This document shows, piece by piece, positions 44,807 through 54,292 of a DNA stretch of 64,000 nucleotides. Origin of the DNA: Paraburkholderia susongensis (lineage in GTDB: Bacteria; Pseudomonadota; Gammaproteobacteria; Burkholderiales; Burkholderiaceae); assembly GCF_900177725.1 (NCBI RefSeq), contig NZ_FXAT01000019.1, positions 57,339 to 121,338 on the forward strand, read 5' to 3'. Position 1 is the stretch's first letter, and every line of letters starts with the position of its first letter. The notes below the pieces were generated by a model. That model was given only the letters and a program-made list of their open reading frames with translations, was not told the DNA's origin and made no database searches. Made by a program: the position numbers and the translations under genes.

Positions 44807-45448
44807 ATGCAATCTTCCAACCGTGGTCGTCCGGCCGACACCGAGCCGGCTCATACCTATTCCGATGAAATAGCGACCGATGGTCAAAGCAACTTTTTGC
44901 AATTGATCAGGCGACCGGCGAGCGAGCGTCTGCCCGACAATTGCAGCCAAAACCCGCATGTCGTCATCGGTCGTCTGGCGTCGGCGACTTCATCCACCGA
45001 TGCATGGCTGATCGAACTCGATGATGCGCTACGCTTGCCAGCACGCAAAGCCGTGAGTTGTCTTATTGCCCCTGCGCAAGGCGATCTCGTACAAGCAACC
45101 GTCCACGGATCCACCTGCTGGATCACAGCTGTGCTCGAACGAGGCACGCAGGCTGGCGCGGAGCTGCTGATCGATACAGCCAATCAGACATTGACAATAC
45201 GCGCTCAGGCGTTTCGCGTGAGAGCCGAAGAAGAAATCGCCTATATTGGCGATAGCGTAAAGGTGAAAAGCCTCACTCTTCGCGAAGAGGTGGAACACCG
45301 CACGTCGGTGGTACACGGTACGTCATCGACCTGCGCGCGCAGTGTTAACATCGAAGCGCTTTCTCATCTTGCTCTACATGCGCCAATGACCACGCTAACC
45401 GCTGACTCTTTGGTGAAAGTGGATGCACCACAAGTACATATTTCGTGA
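44807..45448 (+). CDS. DUF3540 protein, type VI accessory
   Basis: 213 aa from ATG 44807, which has GGAGG seven bases upstream; the frame from 44705 runs inside the preceding gene. DUF3540 proteins accompany VgrG, DUF2169 and DUF4150 genes. Visible parts: VVIGRLASATSSTDAWLIEL, ALRLPARKAVSCLIAPAQGD, VQATVHGSTCWITAVLERGT, a repeated beta-rich C-terminus (LLIDTANQTLTIRAQAFRVR; SVNIEALSHLALHAPMTTLT) and an end in VKVDAPQVHIS. The last half may form a short beta-helix like gp5C. An 11-codon ORF (44772-44807) links it to the previous stop by ATGA overlap. Confidence 0.8.
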   Translation: MQSSNRGRPADTEPAHTYSDEIATDGQSNFLQLIRRPASERLPDNCSQNPHVVIGRLASATSSTDAWLIELDDALRLPARKAVSCLIAPAQGDLVQATVHGSTCWITAVLERGTQAGAELLIDTANQTLTIRAQAFRVRAEEEIAYIGDSVKVKSLTLREEVEHRTSVVHGTSSTCARSVNIEALSHLALHAPMTTLTADSLVKVDAPQVHIS

Positions 45449-45486
45449 GAGCGCTGTCAGGTTGATGCGGAGGCGGGAAGATCGTA

Positions 45487-45549
45487 ATGGGGAAAGAAAA
45501 CAAAATTACTTTACCACGGTTATTTGTTCCCGGCAGCGCTCGGCGCTAG
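45487..45549 (+). pseudogene. Possible 5' stub of the gene after DUF3540, cut by IS debris
   Basis: An ATG at 45487, 38 bases after DUF3540 and preceded by GGCGGGAAG, reads MGKENKITLPRLFVPGSARR and stops. About 15 bases later the IS701 remnant begins. The position is where DUF4150 or effector genes are often found. The stub is too short to name; a chance ORF is possible. Confidence 0.3.
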
Positions 45550-45559
45550 GCATTGCCGC

Positions 45560-46190
45560 ACATGGATTTGTCAAACGGGCGGTACCAGATCATCGAGGAC
45601 ACGGGTTTTCCGAAGAAGGGAAAGCATTCGGCAGATGTGGTGCGGCAGTACTGCGGGCAACTGGGCAAGCAGGATAACTACCGGGTAGCCGTGAGCCTGT
45701 CAGTAGCCGCCGGGGAGGCAAGACAGAGCGGCACCCCGAGCGGAGTGATGCTGGCTGATGCGGGTTATGGAAACGACACGGCATTTCGTGATGCCTCTGG
45801 CGAACTTGGACTGCAATACGGCTGTGGACATCCAGTCGAGCACCCGTGTGTGGCCACCGGGCGTTGCCCCACTGCCTGCCGAACCATCAACAAGCAAGGC
45901 AGGTAGACCACGAAGCCTGCGGCGTCGGGTACCGGGACATGCTCCCGTCCCAGTAAAGGACCTCGCACTGGCGCTCGAACCATCTTGCCATCACACGGTT
46001 TCGTGGCGCGAACGCACATGTACAATCCTGAGTCCCCGATTTGCGGCGTTGCGGTTGCGAGCCTCACAGACAGATATCGGGCCACCGAACTCTTCGAATG
46101 CCCGTCTGAGCAGCAGCGGAACTCACGCTCCAGTGGTAAGCGGCTCAGCTGCGCCGTTCGTCCATTCGCGCACGCGTGAGGCACGATGGT
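45560..46190 (+). mobile_element. IS701-family transposase remnant
   Basis: Reads IIEDTGFPKKGKHSADVVRQ and YCGQLGKQDNYRVAVSLSVA, then, after an internal deletion, GVMLADAGYGNDTAFRDASG. In another frame it continues STRVWPPGVAPLPAEPS, then GHAPVPVKDLALALEP and TVSWRER. D-D-T-G-F-P-K-K-G-K and V-L-A-D-A-G-Y-G-N-D are the usual IS701-type DDE motifs. The N-terminal third and the C-terminal end are absent. Confidence 0.8.
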
Positions 46191-46206
46191 GATCGGGACC
46201 CGCCGG

Positions 46207-46740
46207 TCACGCGCCGGGATTCGGCGGACTGGCTAGCGTGTGCAGCTTGTCGGTCACACGCCACGGCAGTAGCTCGTCGATGCGGTTGATTTTGTGATCG
46301 GCGATGTGGGTTAGCACATAGTCCAGGTAGGCACGCGGATCGATGTCATTCAGTGTACAAGTGCCAATCAGGGCGTACATCGCAGCTGCCCGTTCGCCGT
46401 CGCTGCCTGAGCCGGCAAACAAAAAAATTCCTCCGACCCAGGCTTACACAACGCAGCGCGTTCTCCGCGATGTTGTTGTCGATCTCAAGCATACCGTCTT
46501 CGCAATACAACGTAAGTGCGTTCCACTGGTTCAGCGTGTAGTTGATCGCCTTGGCTGTATCGGACTTCGACGACTAGACAGCGTTTCGAGCTTTGCCCGG
46601 AGCCACGCTTCGTAGGCTTGAAGCAGTGGTCTGGCCTTCTCCTGCCGTATTCTCAGCGTTCGGTGGCGGGCTTGCCGCGAATGGAGGCCTCGATGGCATA
46701 GAGTCCGCCAATATATTCGAGTGCCTTTTGTGTTGTGTCA
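46207..46740 (-). mobile_element. IS66-family tnpC C-terminal remnant
   Basis: Minus strand from about 46740: ALEYIGGLYAIEASIRGKPA, RPLLQAYEAWLRAKLETLSS, KAINYTLNQWNALTLYCEDG, MLEIDNNIAENALRCVSLGR, then (46207-46422) FAGSGSDGERAAAMYALIGT CTLNDIDPRAYLDYVLTHIA and INRIDELLPWRV. This is the C-terminal third of IS66 TnpC with several frameshifts. It need not come from the same element as the remnant at 770-1370. Confidence 0.8.
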
Positions 46741-46960
46741 GATGGCGTTCGCACGGTAAGCGGCTCGTGCCGGTCCCTCATGCAGTATCCTCGTGAGCAG
46801 TTCCGCTACCGCCTCGTCGTCATACCTGCGCGGCCGGGCTGGGGCGCGCTTCGTCATGCAAACCGGCAAACCCCTGCGCGACAAACCACTTCGTCCAGTG
46901 CGTAATCACCGGCGGCTCACTTCGCACTGCGTTGCTGGCTGCATTACTCGCATTGGCCCG
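46741..46960 (-). mobile_element. IS630-family N-terminal fragment
   Basis: Minus strand: VITHWTKWFVAQGFAGLHDE ARPSPAAQV, then in the next frame RRYDDEAVAELLTRILHEGP. This is the helix-turn-helix region of IS630-type transposases (W-x-x-R-F-x-x-x-G-L-A-G-L-x-D-E-x-R-x-G-R-P). The DDE domain is missing. Confidence 0.6.
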
Positions 46961-47543
46961 CAGCCTCGATTAGCTTCACCTGAGGTACTTCACCCGCGAT
47001 CCGTCGATCGAACATTACTTTCCAGTTTTCGCCATTTCGGTAGGGTAATCGCGCAAGCGCGCTTTTGACCAGATACGGAATTGCGGCAGTGGCTTCCGGA
47101 TTGGTATCTTCGACGGTCGAGGTGGCACCGTAGACCTCACGTCCAGTGAATCTCTCAAAAAATCTCACTGTCAGAGAATGGCTGTATATTGGCCGCCCCA
47201 GAAAGTTGGTCCCAACGTGTTGCTCAACACCTGGAGCCGATGAACAATCACGATCCCCCGCATCGATTAGCACATTCGCATATCGCGTATCATAGGCCAG
47301 CGAGACAATATACGAACCTCGGTCCGCAAGCGTCAGAGCAAATCCGTACTTGCTCAATTCGGTATCTACGAGAGATTCGTAAACGACATAATCGCCGGCT
47401 TCCTGAGGGGATGTGCGTGAAAAGCTATAAGTATGCTCGCCGGCCATCGATGTCGCCGAGGGAGCAACGTGCACTTTGATCGTCTCAATACCGCATCCGG
47501 CCAAGCCGATAGCGATTGAAATATAGAGTACCAGGTACTTCAC
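46944..47543 (-). CDS. DUF4136-type lipoprotein
   Basis: 199 aa. The N-terminus MKYLVLYISIAIGLAGC is a clear lipoprotein signal. The mature part fits DUF4136: HTYSFSRTSPQEAGDYVVYE, LVDTELSKYGFALTLADRGS, YIVSLAYDTRY, a VRFFERFTGREVYGATSTVE strand pair and PYLVKSALARLP near the end. It is probably an outer-membrane lipoprotein of unknown function. Its 3' end reaches the IS630 fragment, and the last residues may be altered by that junction. Confidence 0.8.
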   Translation of the reverse strand: MKYLVLYISIAIGLAGCGIETIKVHVAPSATSMAGEHTYSFSRTSPQEAGDYVVYESLVDTELSKYGFALTLADRGSYIVSLAYDTRYANVLIDAGDRDCSSAPGVEQHVGTNFLGRPIYSHSLTVRFFERFTGREVYGATSTVEDTNPEATAAIPYLVKSALARLPYRNGENWKVMFDRRIAGEVPQVKLIEAAGQCE

Positions 47544-47711
47544 TCAGGTTGTCTCACTTATCGCTTTCCGAATTCCTCGATTGCTCACCAAGCTGTTCCT
47601 CACTTGCTCCACTTTCAATCTTCGTTTCACTGCTGCAAGCCTCATCTTCGATGAATAGGTTTGGACATTACTGACCAAGGCGCGATCGCACGCGGACGAT
47701 TAATACTAAGC

Positions 47712-49121
47712 CTATCGCGCGAGAGTGAACGATCGAACGGTACTATCTGCTTCGTAAAGCCTTCCGCCTTCAAAGCGTTCCGCAATGACAGTCCAATAAT
47801 AAACACCTTGTGGCAGGTCCTTCACCACCAGTTCTCCCCCCTGGAGATCGGTCTTGTCTATGAGTGGGTCCGCGAGGCTCGGAGATTTCGCCAGTACGAA
47901 GCGAAAGTGTGTTGCCTCGCTTTGCTTGCTTACGTACCATTTGAACTGGTAATCGCGTCCAGCCGCCCGTGCGTTTGCAGACGCCTCCAGGCCGAACAGT
48001 CGTCTCTCGAATGCATACACTCGCGGCATCCCTTCAAGCCCGTGACTGTCGATTGCTGACACCCGGACGAAATAGCTGCCGTCGGAGAGGTTTTCAAATG
48101 AGGCCTGTGGTGCCGTCACGCGTGAATCCTGAATCAGATCGAGCATTCCCGCGTCACGGGCAATCGCTACCTTCCAAGCCCGTGCGTCTGCCTGCGGCAC
48201 GAGGTCGAAGGTTATTGCCACAGCGCCCTGAAGTTTCCCCGGCTGCTGCAGAGTTGGTGCAGGAAGAAGTCCCACCGCCGCACCCACTTCACCGGAAGCG
48301 CGCGTGACGTTACCGAAGTTCTTCGGGATCAGTTTAGCTGAGGCTTGCAATGGCTGTCCTGCTGGGGGTGCCAGGTGGCCTGCCGCATCCACGCCCACGG
48401 CGCCATTCAGAACCGTGACCGCTGTCGATAGGTCAGTTGCGTTGTAGCTCACTCGAAACTGCGTACCACGCACACCTGCTACAACGGATGGTGATCGAAT
48501 TTGAAATCGGTCGTCTCTCTTCAAGGCGTGACTCACCTCGCTGGTGACTTCCCCGTGCTGCAGCCCGAACACGCGGTCAACACTTCCGGTCAACATCGTC
48601 TGGCGCAGTGAGTCGATGTCGATGGAACTATCCTGCGCCAATACGATATGCGAGCCATCGTTCAACTCAAACGTGGCGAAACCATTGTGGCCGGTGCGAA
48701 GACGATCGCCCTCTCCCAGTGCCGTCCCGACGGATAGCGGAATGAATGCTCCATTCCGGAAAGCTCGTTCGACTGGTCCGTTCACGGCGATTGCGCGCGC
48801 AGTCAACGAAACCTGCTTCAGCAGGCGGACAGGCAGGCGAAGCGAAATACCTGGGCGTAGGAGTCGAGGCAACGGCAACCGGTTCAACTCGCTTACAACT
48901 CTCCAGTCGCTCGGATCGCGCAGATAGCTCGCGGCAATGTCATAAAGCGTATCGCCGTTTTTTGTCACATAGACCCTGGTGCAACCATCCCAACAGGTCT
49001 GCGCGAACGACAGCACTGACCACCAGCAAAATGCCGCTAGAACGCCACGCGTAACCAGCGTTGCCAGAATTCGTTGCCGACGCGCGCTACCATACACCGT
49101 TGCAAGCTCAGAAATGCTCAC
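47712..49121 (-). CDS. LysM and FecR-domain protein
   Basis: 469 aa from GTG 49121, which overlaps the TGA of the response regulator upstream (GTGA); the longer frame from 49274 lies inside that gene. An export segment (LATLVTRGVLAAFCWWSVLS FAQ) is followed by a LysM (TKNGDTLYDIAASYLRDPSD to GISLRLPV) and a FecR-like domain (GEGDRLRTGHNGFATFELND; RFQIRSPSVVAGVRGTQFRV). Two fibronectin-like repeats then close the chain (ISxLxDGSYFVRVSAIDSHG-type; LPQGVYYWTVIAERFEGGRL). In relatives I know of, such proteins pair with a response regulator and a CHASE2-type kinase or cyclase. Here no kinase follows. It probably senses the envelope from the periplasm. Confidence 0.85.
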   Translation of the reverse strand: MSISELATVYGSARRQRILATLVTRGVLAAFCWWSVLSFAQTCWDGCTRVYVTKNGDTLYDIAASYLRDPSDWRVVSELNRLPLPRLLRPGISLRLPVRLLKQVSLTARAIAVNGPVERAFRNGAFIPLSVGTALGEGDRLRTGHNGFATFELNDGSHIVLAQDSSIDIDSLRQTMLTGSVDRVFGLQHGEVTSEVSHALKRDDRFQIRSPSVVAGVRGTQFRVSYNATDLSTAVTVLNGAVGVDAAGHLAPPAGQPLQASAKLIPKNFGNVTRASGEVGAAVGLLPAPTLQQPGKLQGAVAITFDLVPQADARAWKVAIARDAGMLDLIQDSRVTAPQASFENLSDGSYFVRVSAIDSHGLEGMPRVYAFERRLFGLEASANARAAGRDYQFKWYVSKQSEATHFRFVLAKSPSLADPLIDKTDLQGGELVVKDLPQGVYYWTVIAERFEGGRLYEADSTVRSFTLAR

Positions 49122-49816
49122 ACGCACTCCCCTCTGACCGAATCGAGCCGGTAGCCATAACCATAAACCGGGGCAAGACGATAGCCCCATTCGGGACGCA
49201 AATTCAGCTTGAGTCGTAGCATCGAAACATGGGTGTCCATCGTGCGAGATGAGACGTCTGTCACATGTTTCCATACTCGTCCGAGTATGTATGCTCGCGA
49301 AAGGGGGCGCCCCATGTTCCGGAAAAGAAGCAGTGCGAGCTCGAATTCTTTTTGCGTGAGAACTACCGCAGGACCGTTCACGAAGACCTGCATCGAACTC
49401 ACATCAAACTCATAGGCGCCGTACGTTTCGCGGCTATCCGAGCGATCTAGACGATAAGCACGCCGTAGCAAGGAGTCGACACGTGCCAATAGCACACTCG
49501 CTCCCACGGGCTTCGTCACGTAATCGTCCGCACCCATGCCAAGTATGAAACTGACGTCCGAATCAGACGCACGGCTCGTTACAAACAGAATTGGAATTCT
49601 GCCGGACAGTGTTTCTCGTGCCCAACGCAGCACATCTTCACCCGACAGATCTGGGACGTTCCAGTCGAGTACAAGCAGGTCGAATGTCTGCTTTTTTAGC
49701 TCACGCTGGAACTCACTTCCTGTCGAATACGTGTGACACTCGTGCCCTCCATCCCGTAGCGTTTGATAGATAAAGAATTGATGAGCCAGATCGTCCTCAA
49801 GTACTGCAATTCTCAT
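49118..49816 (-). CDS. OmpR/PhoB-type response regulator, copy 1
   Basis: 232 aa from the ATG that gives MRIAVLEDDLAHQFFIYQTL; the frame from 49873 adds an unlikely N-terminus. The receiver domain has the acidic pair, the phosphorylation site Asp51 (LLVLDWNVPDLSG), Thr80 and Lys102 (DDYVTKP). The C-terminal winged helix (LTQKEFELALLLFRNMGRPL, SRTMDTHVSMLRLKLNL, YGYGYRLDSV) binds DNA. It is translationally coupled to the FecR/LysM gene. No histidine kinase gene is adjacent. It is paralogous to the regulator at 58214. Confidence 0.92.
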   Translation of the reverse strand: MRIAVLEDDLAHQFFIYQTLRDGGHECHTYSTGSEFQRELKKQTFDLLVLDWNVPDLSGEDVLRWARETLSGRIPILFVTSRASDSDVSFILGMGADDYVTKPVGASVLLARVDSLLRRAYRLDRSDSRETYGAYEFDVSSMQVFVNGPAVVLTQKEFELALLLFRNMGRPLSRAYILGRVWKHVTDVSSRTMDTHVSMLRLKLNLRPEWGYRLAPVYGYGYRLDSVRGECV

Positions 49817-50342
49817 AGCATTCTTTAATGCAAGTTTTCTATACGGGTGAAATGGCGGTACTCGATATTTCAATAGCGCCTTCCGATCACCCCATAGCCG
49901 TTAGTTGGCCAATTTATGGGTTGCTGCCATTTGCGTGCCGACAGCTTGTCGAGCTGCGTCCGCGTACTTCGACGCAACGCCGACCGACCAGTCTGCGTCA
50001 TCATTCGAATCCACATATCTCTTCATGTTAGAGAGCGGAGGCCGCGACGATGATTTCATACAGCGAGAATAGCTTGACGAAGAGTACGGCCTCCTTCTCA
50101 CTCACGGATTCGCAAAAGACATCTGATGATAATTATAAAAATCGCCCAAGTATGTCAATATTTGCAAACCTGAGTGAATGCGATAAAGCGTCTTATATGA
50201 CCTCAGATGCCGACCCTCCAGCATCGACCACTCGGATTTCACGCATTAAGAAGACGTGGCAATATCCCGTTCCACGTATTCCGTTCTAGCAAGTGAACGC
50301 ACCGGGTTTTATGGAGGCTCCAACTCTTGAGAGCATGGGGCC
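49817..50342. other. Gap between response regulator and IS3 remnant
   Basis: No supported gene; the frame at 50050-50289 is Ser/Thr-rich with no family signal. The regulator's promoter is presumably near 49830-49900. Confidence 0.35.
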
Positions 50343-50950
50343 ATGAACAGGAAGCCAGGAAAGTTTTTCCCGGAGCTCCGAGAGCGCGCAGTGCGCCTGG
50401 TACGTGAGCAGCGTAGCGAACACCTGTCGATGTGGACGGCAGTCGAATCGATTTCACCCATGATCTGCCGCACGCCGCAGATATTGCTGGATTGGGTCAA
50501 CGCGACGACGTCGACCGTGGAAAACACGATGGTGTGCACAGCCGGGCGTGAACGCATCAAGGCCCGAGAACGCGAGGTCAAGGAACTGCGCCGGACCAAC
50601 GAGATTCAAGCTGGCGAGCCCGTTTTTTGCTTGGGCTGAGTTCGACCACCGTTTGAGTTTTGAAAGCCTTCATTGATCAGCATCGCGACACTTTCAGAGT
50701 CGAGCTGATCTGCAAGGTCTTGAGGATTGCCCAGTCGGGCTACCGACGCCATGCGGCACAACTTCGCGATCCGTCGAACTGACAACGCTGGAATGGATGG
50801 ACTGGTACAACCGTCATCAGTTGATGAAACCGCTCAGCCATATCCCGCCCGCTGAGGCTGAGGCAAACTACTACAGGCAACTCAGAAATGCTTCTGACAT
50901 GCCTGTATTAACTTAAACCAACCGGCCTCTACGATTCATGGGGCGGTTCA
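50343..50950 (+). mobile_element. IS3-family remnant with large internal deletion
   Basis: An OrfA-like start (KFFPELRERAVRLVREQRSE, AREREVKELRRTNEI) is followed after a short scrambled stretch by the end of OrfB (MDWYNRHQLMKPLSHIPPAE AEANYYRQL). Most of the catalytic domain is missing. The element still keeps both ends of its coding region in order. Confidence 0.8.
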
Positions 50951-51087
50951 AATACATATATACAACCAGTCGCACCTGCATGCACCTGGTCGCTTCGACT
51001 CGATTTCAATTGATAGACGTGGAATCGGCCGCAGAGATGGTTACGTCGCGGCATCGGACCCATCGTAGTACCGTAACTTGCGCGGCT

Positions 51088-52959
51088 CTAACAAGACGCG
51101 TGTATCAGAAGGTCAGTCTTTACCTCGTCCAAAACAGGCGACCAATCACCAAAGGTCCGCTGCCTGTACAGCCTCATTGTGGGATACCACGGCGAGTCCC
51201 GACGTCCCGACATCCAGACCCAATGTGGATTCTGGTCGAGTAGCAACCACGTCTTCACCCCAAGCGCGCCAGACAGGTGGGCTACAGAGGTGCACACCGT
51301 AATGACGATATCCATATTGCTCACCAGCGCGGCTGTCTTGTCGTAGGAACTCAACTGATTTGTCGGGTCAACGAGCCGGAGCCCTTCCGATGCCATCTGC
51401 CTGGCCTCGGCGGCTCCATCGACCTGAAGACTATAGAACTCAACTCCGGGTAATCCCCTGAATGCCCGCGCATACATCAAGGGTGGTATCGACCGATAGC
51501 GATTGCGTTGATGGGTGCGACTTCCGCTCCATACAAGGCCAACCTTGAACGCCTTCGACGCCTTCAGTTTGTCACGCCAGCGAATCACCCAGTCAGGATC
51601 AGGCAAAAGATATTGGCGGGGAGCGGGCAAACTATCCAGCGTCACATCGAACATCAACGGTAGGCTACCAATCGGGATATGGAAGTCGAAATTCGGTAAT
51701 GGAATGACATCGTGCGGTACGACACGGGTTACATGCGCGGCCAGGGCACGCTTGAATAACGGCAAAACTTTCCGGAAACAGCAGTAAATGAAGTTCCCGC
51801 CTTCGCGCCGCACCCTCTCCGCGATTAGCGGCACAAATCGAACAAATTGAAACGCGTCTCCAAACCCCTGTTCGCCCCAAACGAACAGCGTCTTGCCGGT
51901 CAAAGCCTCATTGTTCCAGCGTTTTTCCGGAAGAAACTGCGGGCCCGCCAATTCCGGCGAGCCAGACCATCTGGCCTCGTGATTGGCTAGCCCGTTCTGG
52001 TAATCACCCGAAGCCAATTGCAGCATAGCTAACGCCCACTTTAGCGATGGCTCCACCGATACGAGCTGGGAAGCTTTGGACAAAGAATCGAGCGCCTCAT
52101 CATTACGCCCAAGTTCTCTCAGGACATTCGCATATATGAGCAATGCCGGCACATATTCCGGCGCGAGACCATAAGCCCGCTGGGCAGCAACAAGCGCGTT
52201 CTGCAAATTGCCGAGCTTAAGCAGTACAAGAGCCGCATTCGTCCACGTCATGTGGTTTTCCGGCTCATCTGTAAGCGCCTCCAGACAGAGCTGATGCGCA
52301 ATGTCTAGCTGTTGCATTTCAATATGCACCACAGCGAGATTGTTACGCAGCGACGGATAGTCCGGATCGAGCTCCATCGCGCGCTGGTACGGGATCAACG
52401 CGTCGGGATGAACACCACGCATCTGGTGAGCGAGACCGAGCTTGAACCAGGTAAATGGAGCGTCGGGCCTAAGCTCGCAGAGTTCTGATCCGATTTGGGC
52501 AGCCCGTTCGTACCGCTTCAATCGAAACAGAACCTCTATCCATTCTGTTAGCCAGCTTGATCGCCCCTCACAGCACCTCGAGTAGCCCTGTTCGTATAGA
52601 CTACATGCGCGCTCAAATTCAGATTCGGCAGTCGCCAACCTCGCCATTTCGACAAGGGTAGGGACAAAACATGGCGCAATCGCCAGCGATTCATCTAGGG
52701 TCGCTGCGGCTTCCTTTCGCTCTCCGTTCAATCGCAGAAAATGCGCGTATGCAGTCAAGGCGCCGGCGTCCACCGGCAGCATCCTCATCCATTCATCAAT
52801 TCCGCGGCGTGCTCCAATCATGTCACCGCGGTTGAGAAGATCTTCAATATGAACAAATGGCGAATCTAGAACATTCATCGTCGAATTGCGGATTTGCGGG
52901 TAACAGGATGCGGTTAAATGATATACGTCGTCGACGTCGAACGGAGATTCCGAAGCCAT
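51088..52959 (-). CDS. TPR protein with glycosyltransferase-9-like C-terminus
   Basis: 623 aa. About residues 35-330 are tetratricopeptide repeats (FKLGLAHQMRGVHPDALIPY, LDPDYPSLRNNLAVVHIEMQ, LAPEYVPALLIYANVLRELG). The C-terminal 280 residues resemble the ADP-heptose transferase fold: LTGKTLFVWGEQGFGDAFQF, VRFVPLIAERVRREGG, KVGLVWSGSRTHQRNRYRSI, LSSYDKTAALVSNMDIVITV, CTSVAHLSGALGVKTWLLLD and WMSGRRDSPWYPTMRLYRQ. Such proteins modify surface glycans or glycosylate proteins. It has no signal peptide. It is last in a leftward run with three DUF2827 genes, 14 bases after the nearest. A second ATG at 52878 is an alternative start. Confidence 0.85.
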   Translation of the reverse strand: MASESPFDVDDVYHLTASCYPQIRNSTMNVLDSPFVHIEDLLNRGDMIGARRGIDEWMRMLPVDAGALTAYAHFLRLNGERKEAAATLDESLAIAPCFVPTLVEMARLATAESEFERACSLYEQGYSRCCEGRSSWLTEWIEVLFRLKRYERAAQIGSELCELRPDAPFTWFKLGLAHQMRGVHPDALIPYQRAMELDPDYPSLRNNLAVVHIEMQQLDIAHQLCLEALTDEPENHMTWTNAALVLLKLGNLQNALVAAQRAYGLAPEYVPALLIYANVLRELGRNDEALDSLSKASQLVSVEPSLKWALAMLQLASGDYQNGLANHEARWSGSPELAGPQFLPEKRWNNEALTGKTLFVWGEQGFGDAFQFVRFVPLIAERVRREGGNFIYCCFRKVLPLFKRALAAHVTRVVPHDVIPLPNFDFHIPIGSLPLMFDVTLDSLPAPRQYLLPDPDWVIRWRDKLKASKAFKVGLVWSGSRTHQRNRYRSIPPLMYARAFRGLPGVEFYSLQVDGAAEARQMASEGLRLVDPTNQLSSYDKTAALVSNMDIVITVCTSVAHLSGALGVKTWLLLDQNPHWVWMSGRRDSPWYPTMRLYRQRTFGDWSPVLDEVKTDLLIHASC

Positions 52960-52973
52960 TGAAATACGGCGCG

Positions 52974-54101
52974 TCAGCGAACGGGGCGAGTCATCAAATC
53001 ATCAAGTAGTGCGGCATACGCTCCCACAAGCTGCTCGTTATCAGGCAGATGGCGATCGAGCAGCGCACGCTGTCTCTCGCGATACCACGAGGCATGAGCA
53101 TCGTGCGTTTCAATCACCTCGATGACCCGGCTCGCCCCCTCAGTCGCATCGTTGCCGCGGTAGTAGTAGCCGAGGTCGGCGCAAAGCGACGCGTTGTGGA
53201 CCAACGGATAACCCTGCCAGCAGACTTCCAGATAGAAGTAATTGAGCGGGTTCTCCAACTGGTGAGAAATCACGATGTCGACGTTTTCCGCGAGGAATGT
53301 TGGTGTATCGTAGCGCCCTAGAAACACCGCCTTATGGTTTCTCACGATGTCGAGTTGGTTCAACAACGTAATAAACTCAAGCGACTCCTTAGCGATCGAC
53401 TCCGCGTTGGTCACCTGCAGAATCTCGATATCGTCTGGTCGTTTCCTGTAGGCAAGTTCCGCGATCAGCGCCGGGTACAGGCAGAATTTGACGACATCGA
53501 TGTTCGGCTCCATGACGCCCAGCCGCTTTGCACCGACACGCCGTTGATATTCCCCTGCGTTTGGCAAATCCTTCACGCGTTCGCTTAGAAACGTCGGACT
53601 CCAGACAAACGGGACGATCTGGGCCGCCTGACGGCGCAGTGTTTCGAAATATGACTGACTCATATTTGCGATCTGAGGGATCATCCATATCCCGTCATAG
53701 CGCTGGTTGATGAACAGGTTGCTACCCCATAACTTCCTGCCGAAAATAATCGACTCCATTGCGAGGATGTACTCGGAGCCGCAACAGTAGGAAATAAGCC
53801 TAACATCGCGTTGCTTGAGATATGCCGTCTGTTCCGCACTTATCTGACCGCCGAGTTCGATTATAATATTTACCGAGTCTTTCGCCTCATCGAACGTTAC
53901 CGTGGGATAGCGAGCAAGATCCCATGGTAGAGCTGGTGTAATCGGAATGTCTGTTGTATTGATCAGCGCTACGCCGCTCACCTGTGGGCAATGGCGCAAC
54001 GCATCCGCCAGAAAAGCTGCATTCTGTTTGATACCATTATTCCAGAGCGTTTCCGCTACGTGATGCAAGCCGATTGTAATTCCAACACGCAGTCCGTTCA
54101 T
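52974..54101 (-). CDS. DUF2827 protein A
   Basis: 375 aa from ATG 54101 with GAGG five bases before it; the frame from 54218 adds 39 unlikely residues. DUF2827 proteins have a two-domain glycosyltransferase-like look. Visible marks: VGITIGLHHVAETLWNNGIK QNAAFLADAL, IIIELGGQISAEQTAYLK, IPQIANMSQSYFETLRRQA, IVPFVWSPTF, LGVMEPNIDVVKFCLYPALI and VDIVISHQLENPLNYFYLEV CWQGYPLVHNASL. The V-M-E-P-N and S-H-x-x-E-N motifs recur in all three copies. Function is unknown; a transferase acting on a surface polymer or protein is inferred. Confidence 0.8.
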   Translation of the reverse strand: MNGLRVGITIGLHHVAETLWNNGIKQNAAFLADALRHCPQVSGVALINTTDIPITPALPWDLARYPTVTFDEAKDSVNIIIELGGQISAEQTAYLKQRDVRLISYCCGSEYILAMESIIFGRKLWGSNLFINQRYDGIWMIPQIANMSQSYFETLRRQAAQIVPFVWSPTFLSERVKDLPNAGEYQRRVGAKRLGVMEPNIDVVKFCLYPALIAELAYRKRPDDIEILQVTNAESIAKESLEFITLLNQLDIVRNHKAVFLGRYDTPTFLAENVDIVISHQLENPLNYFYLEVCWQGYPLVHNASLCADLGYYYRGNDATEGASRVIEVIETHDAHASWYRERQRALLDRHLPDNEQLVGAYAALLDDLMTRPVR

Positions 54102-54292
54102 TGCGTCCTCATTGCGCAGTGATGTCTGTCGTTTGCCAAGGCAAGGAGTAACGACCCGCTCGCCTCCGCGTGCGCGAAAGTGCTGGAAAGCCCTAACGTA
54201 CAGAATACGGCCACGCACTTCGTTCTGACGTCCATCTTCTACTGTTGCTCCTTATTTTTAGAGTGCCCTACCAGTTAGGTAAGTGCGTCGTG
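54102..54292. other. Gap between DUF2827 genes A and B
   Basis: 191 bases with no recognised signal. It could carry an internal promoter for the A and TPR genes. Confidence 0.3.
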
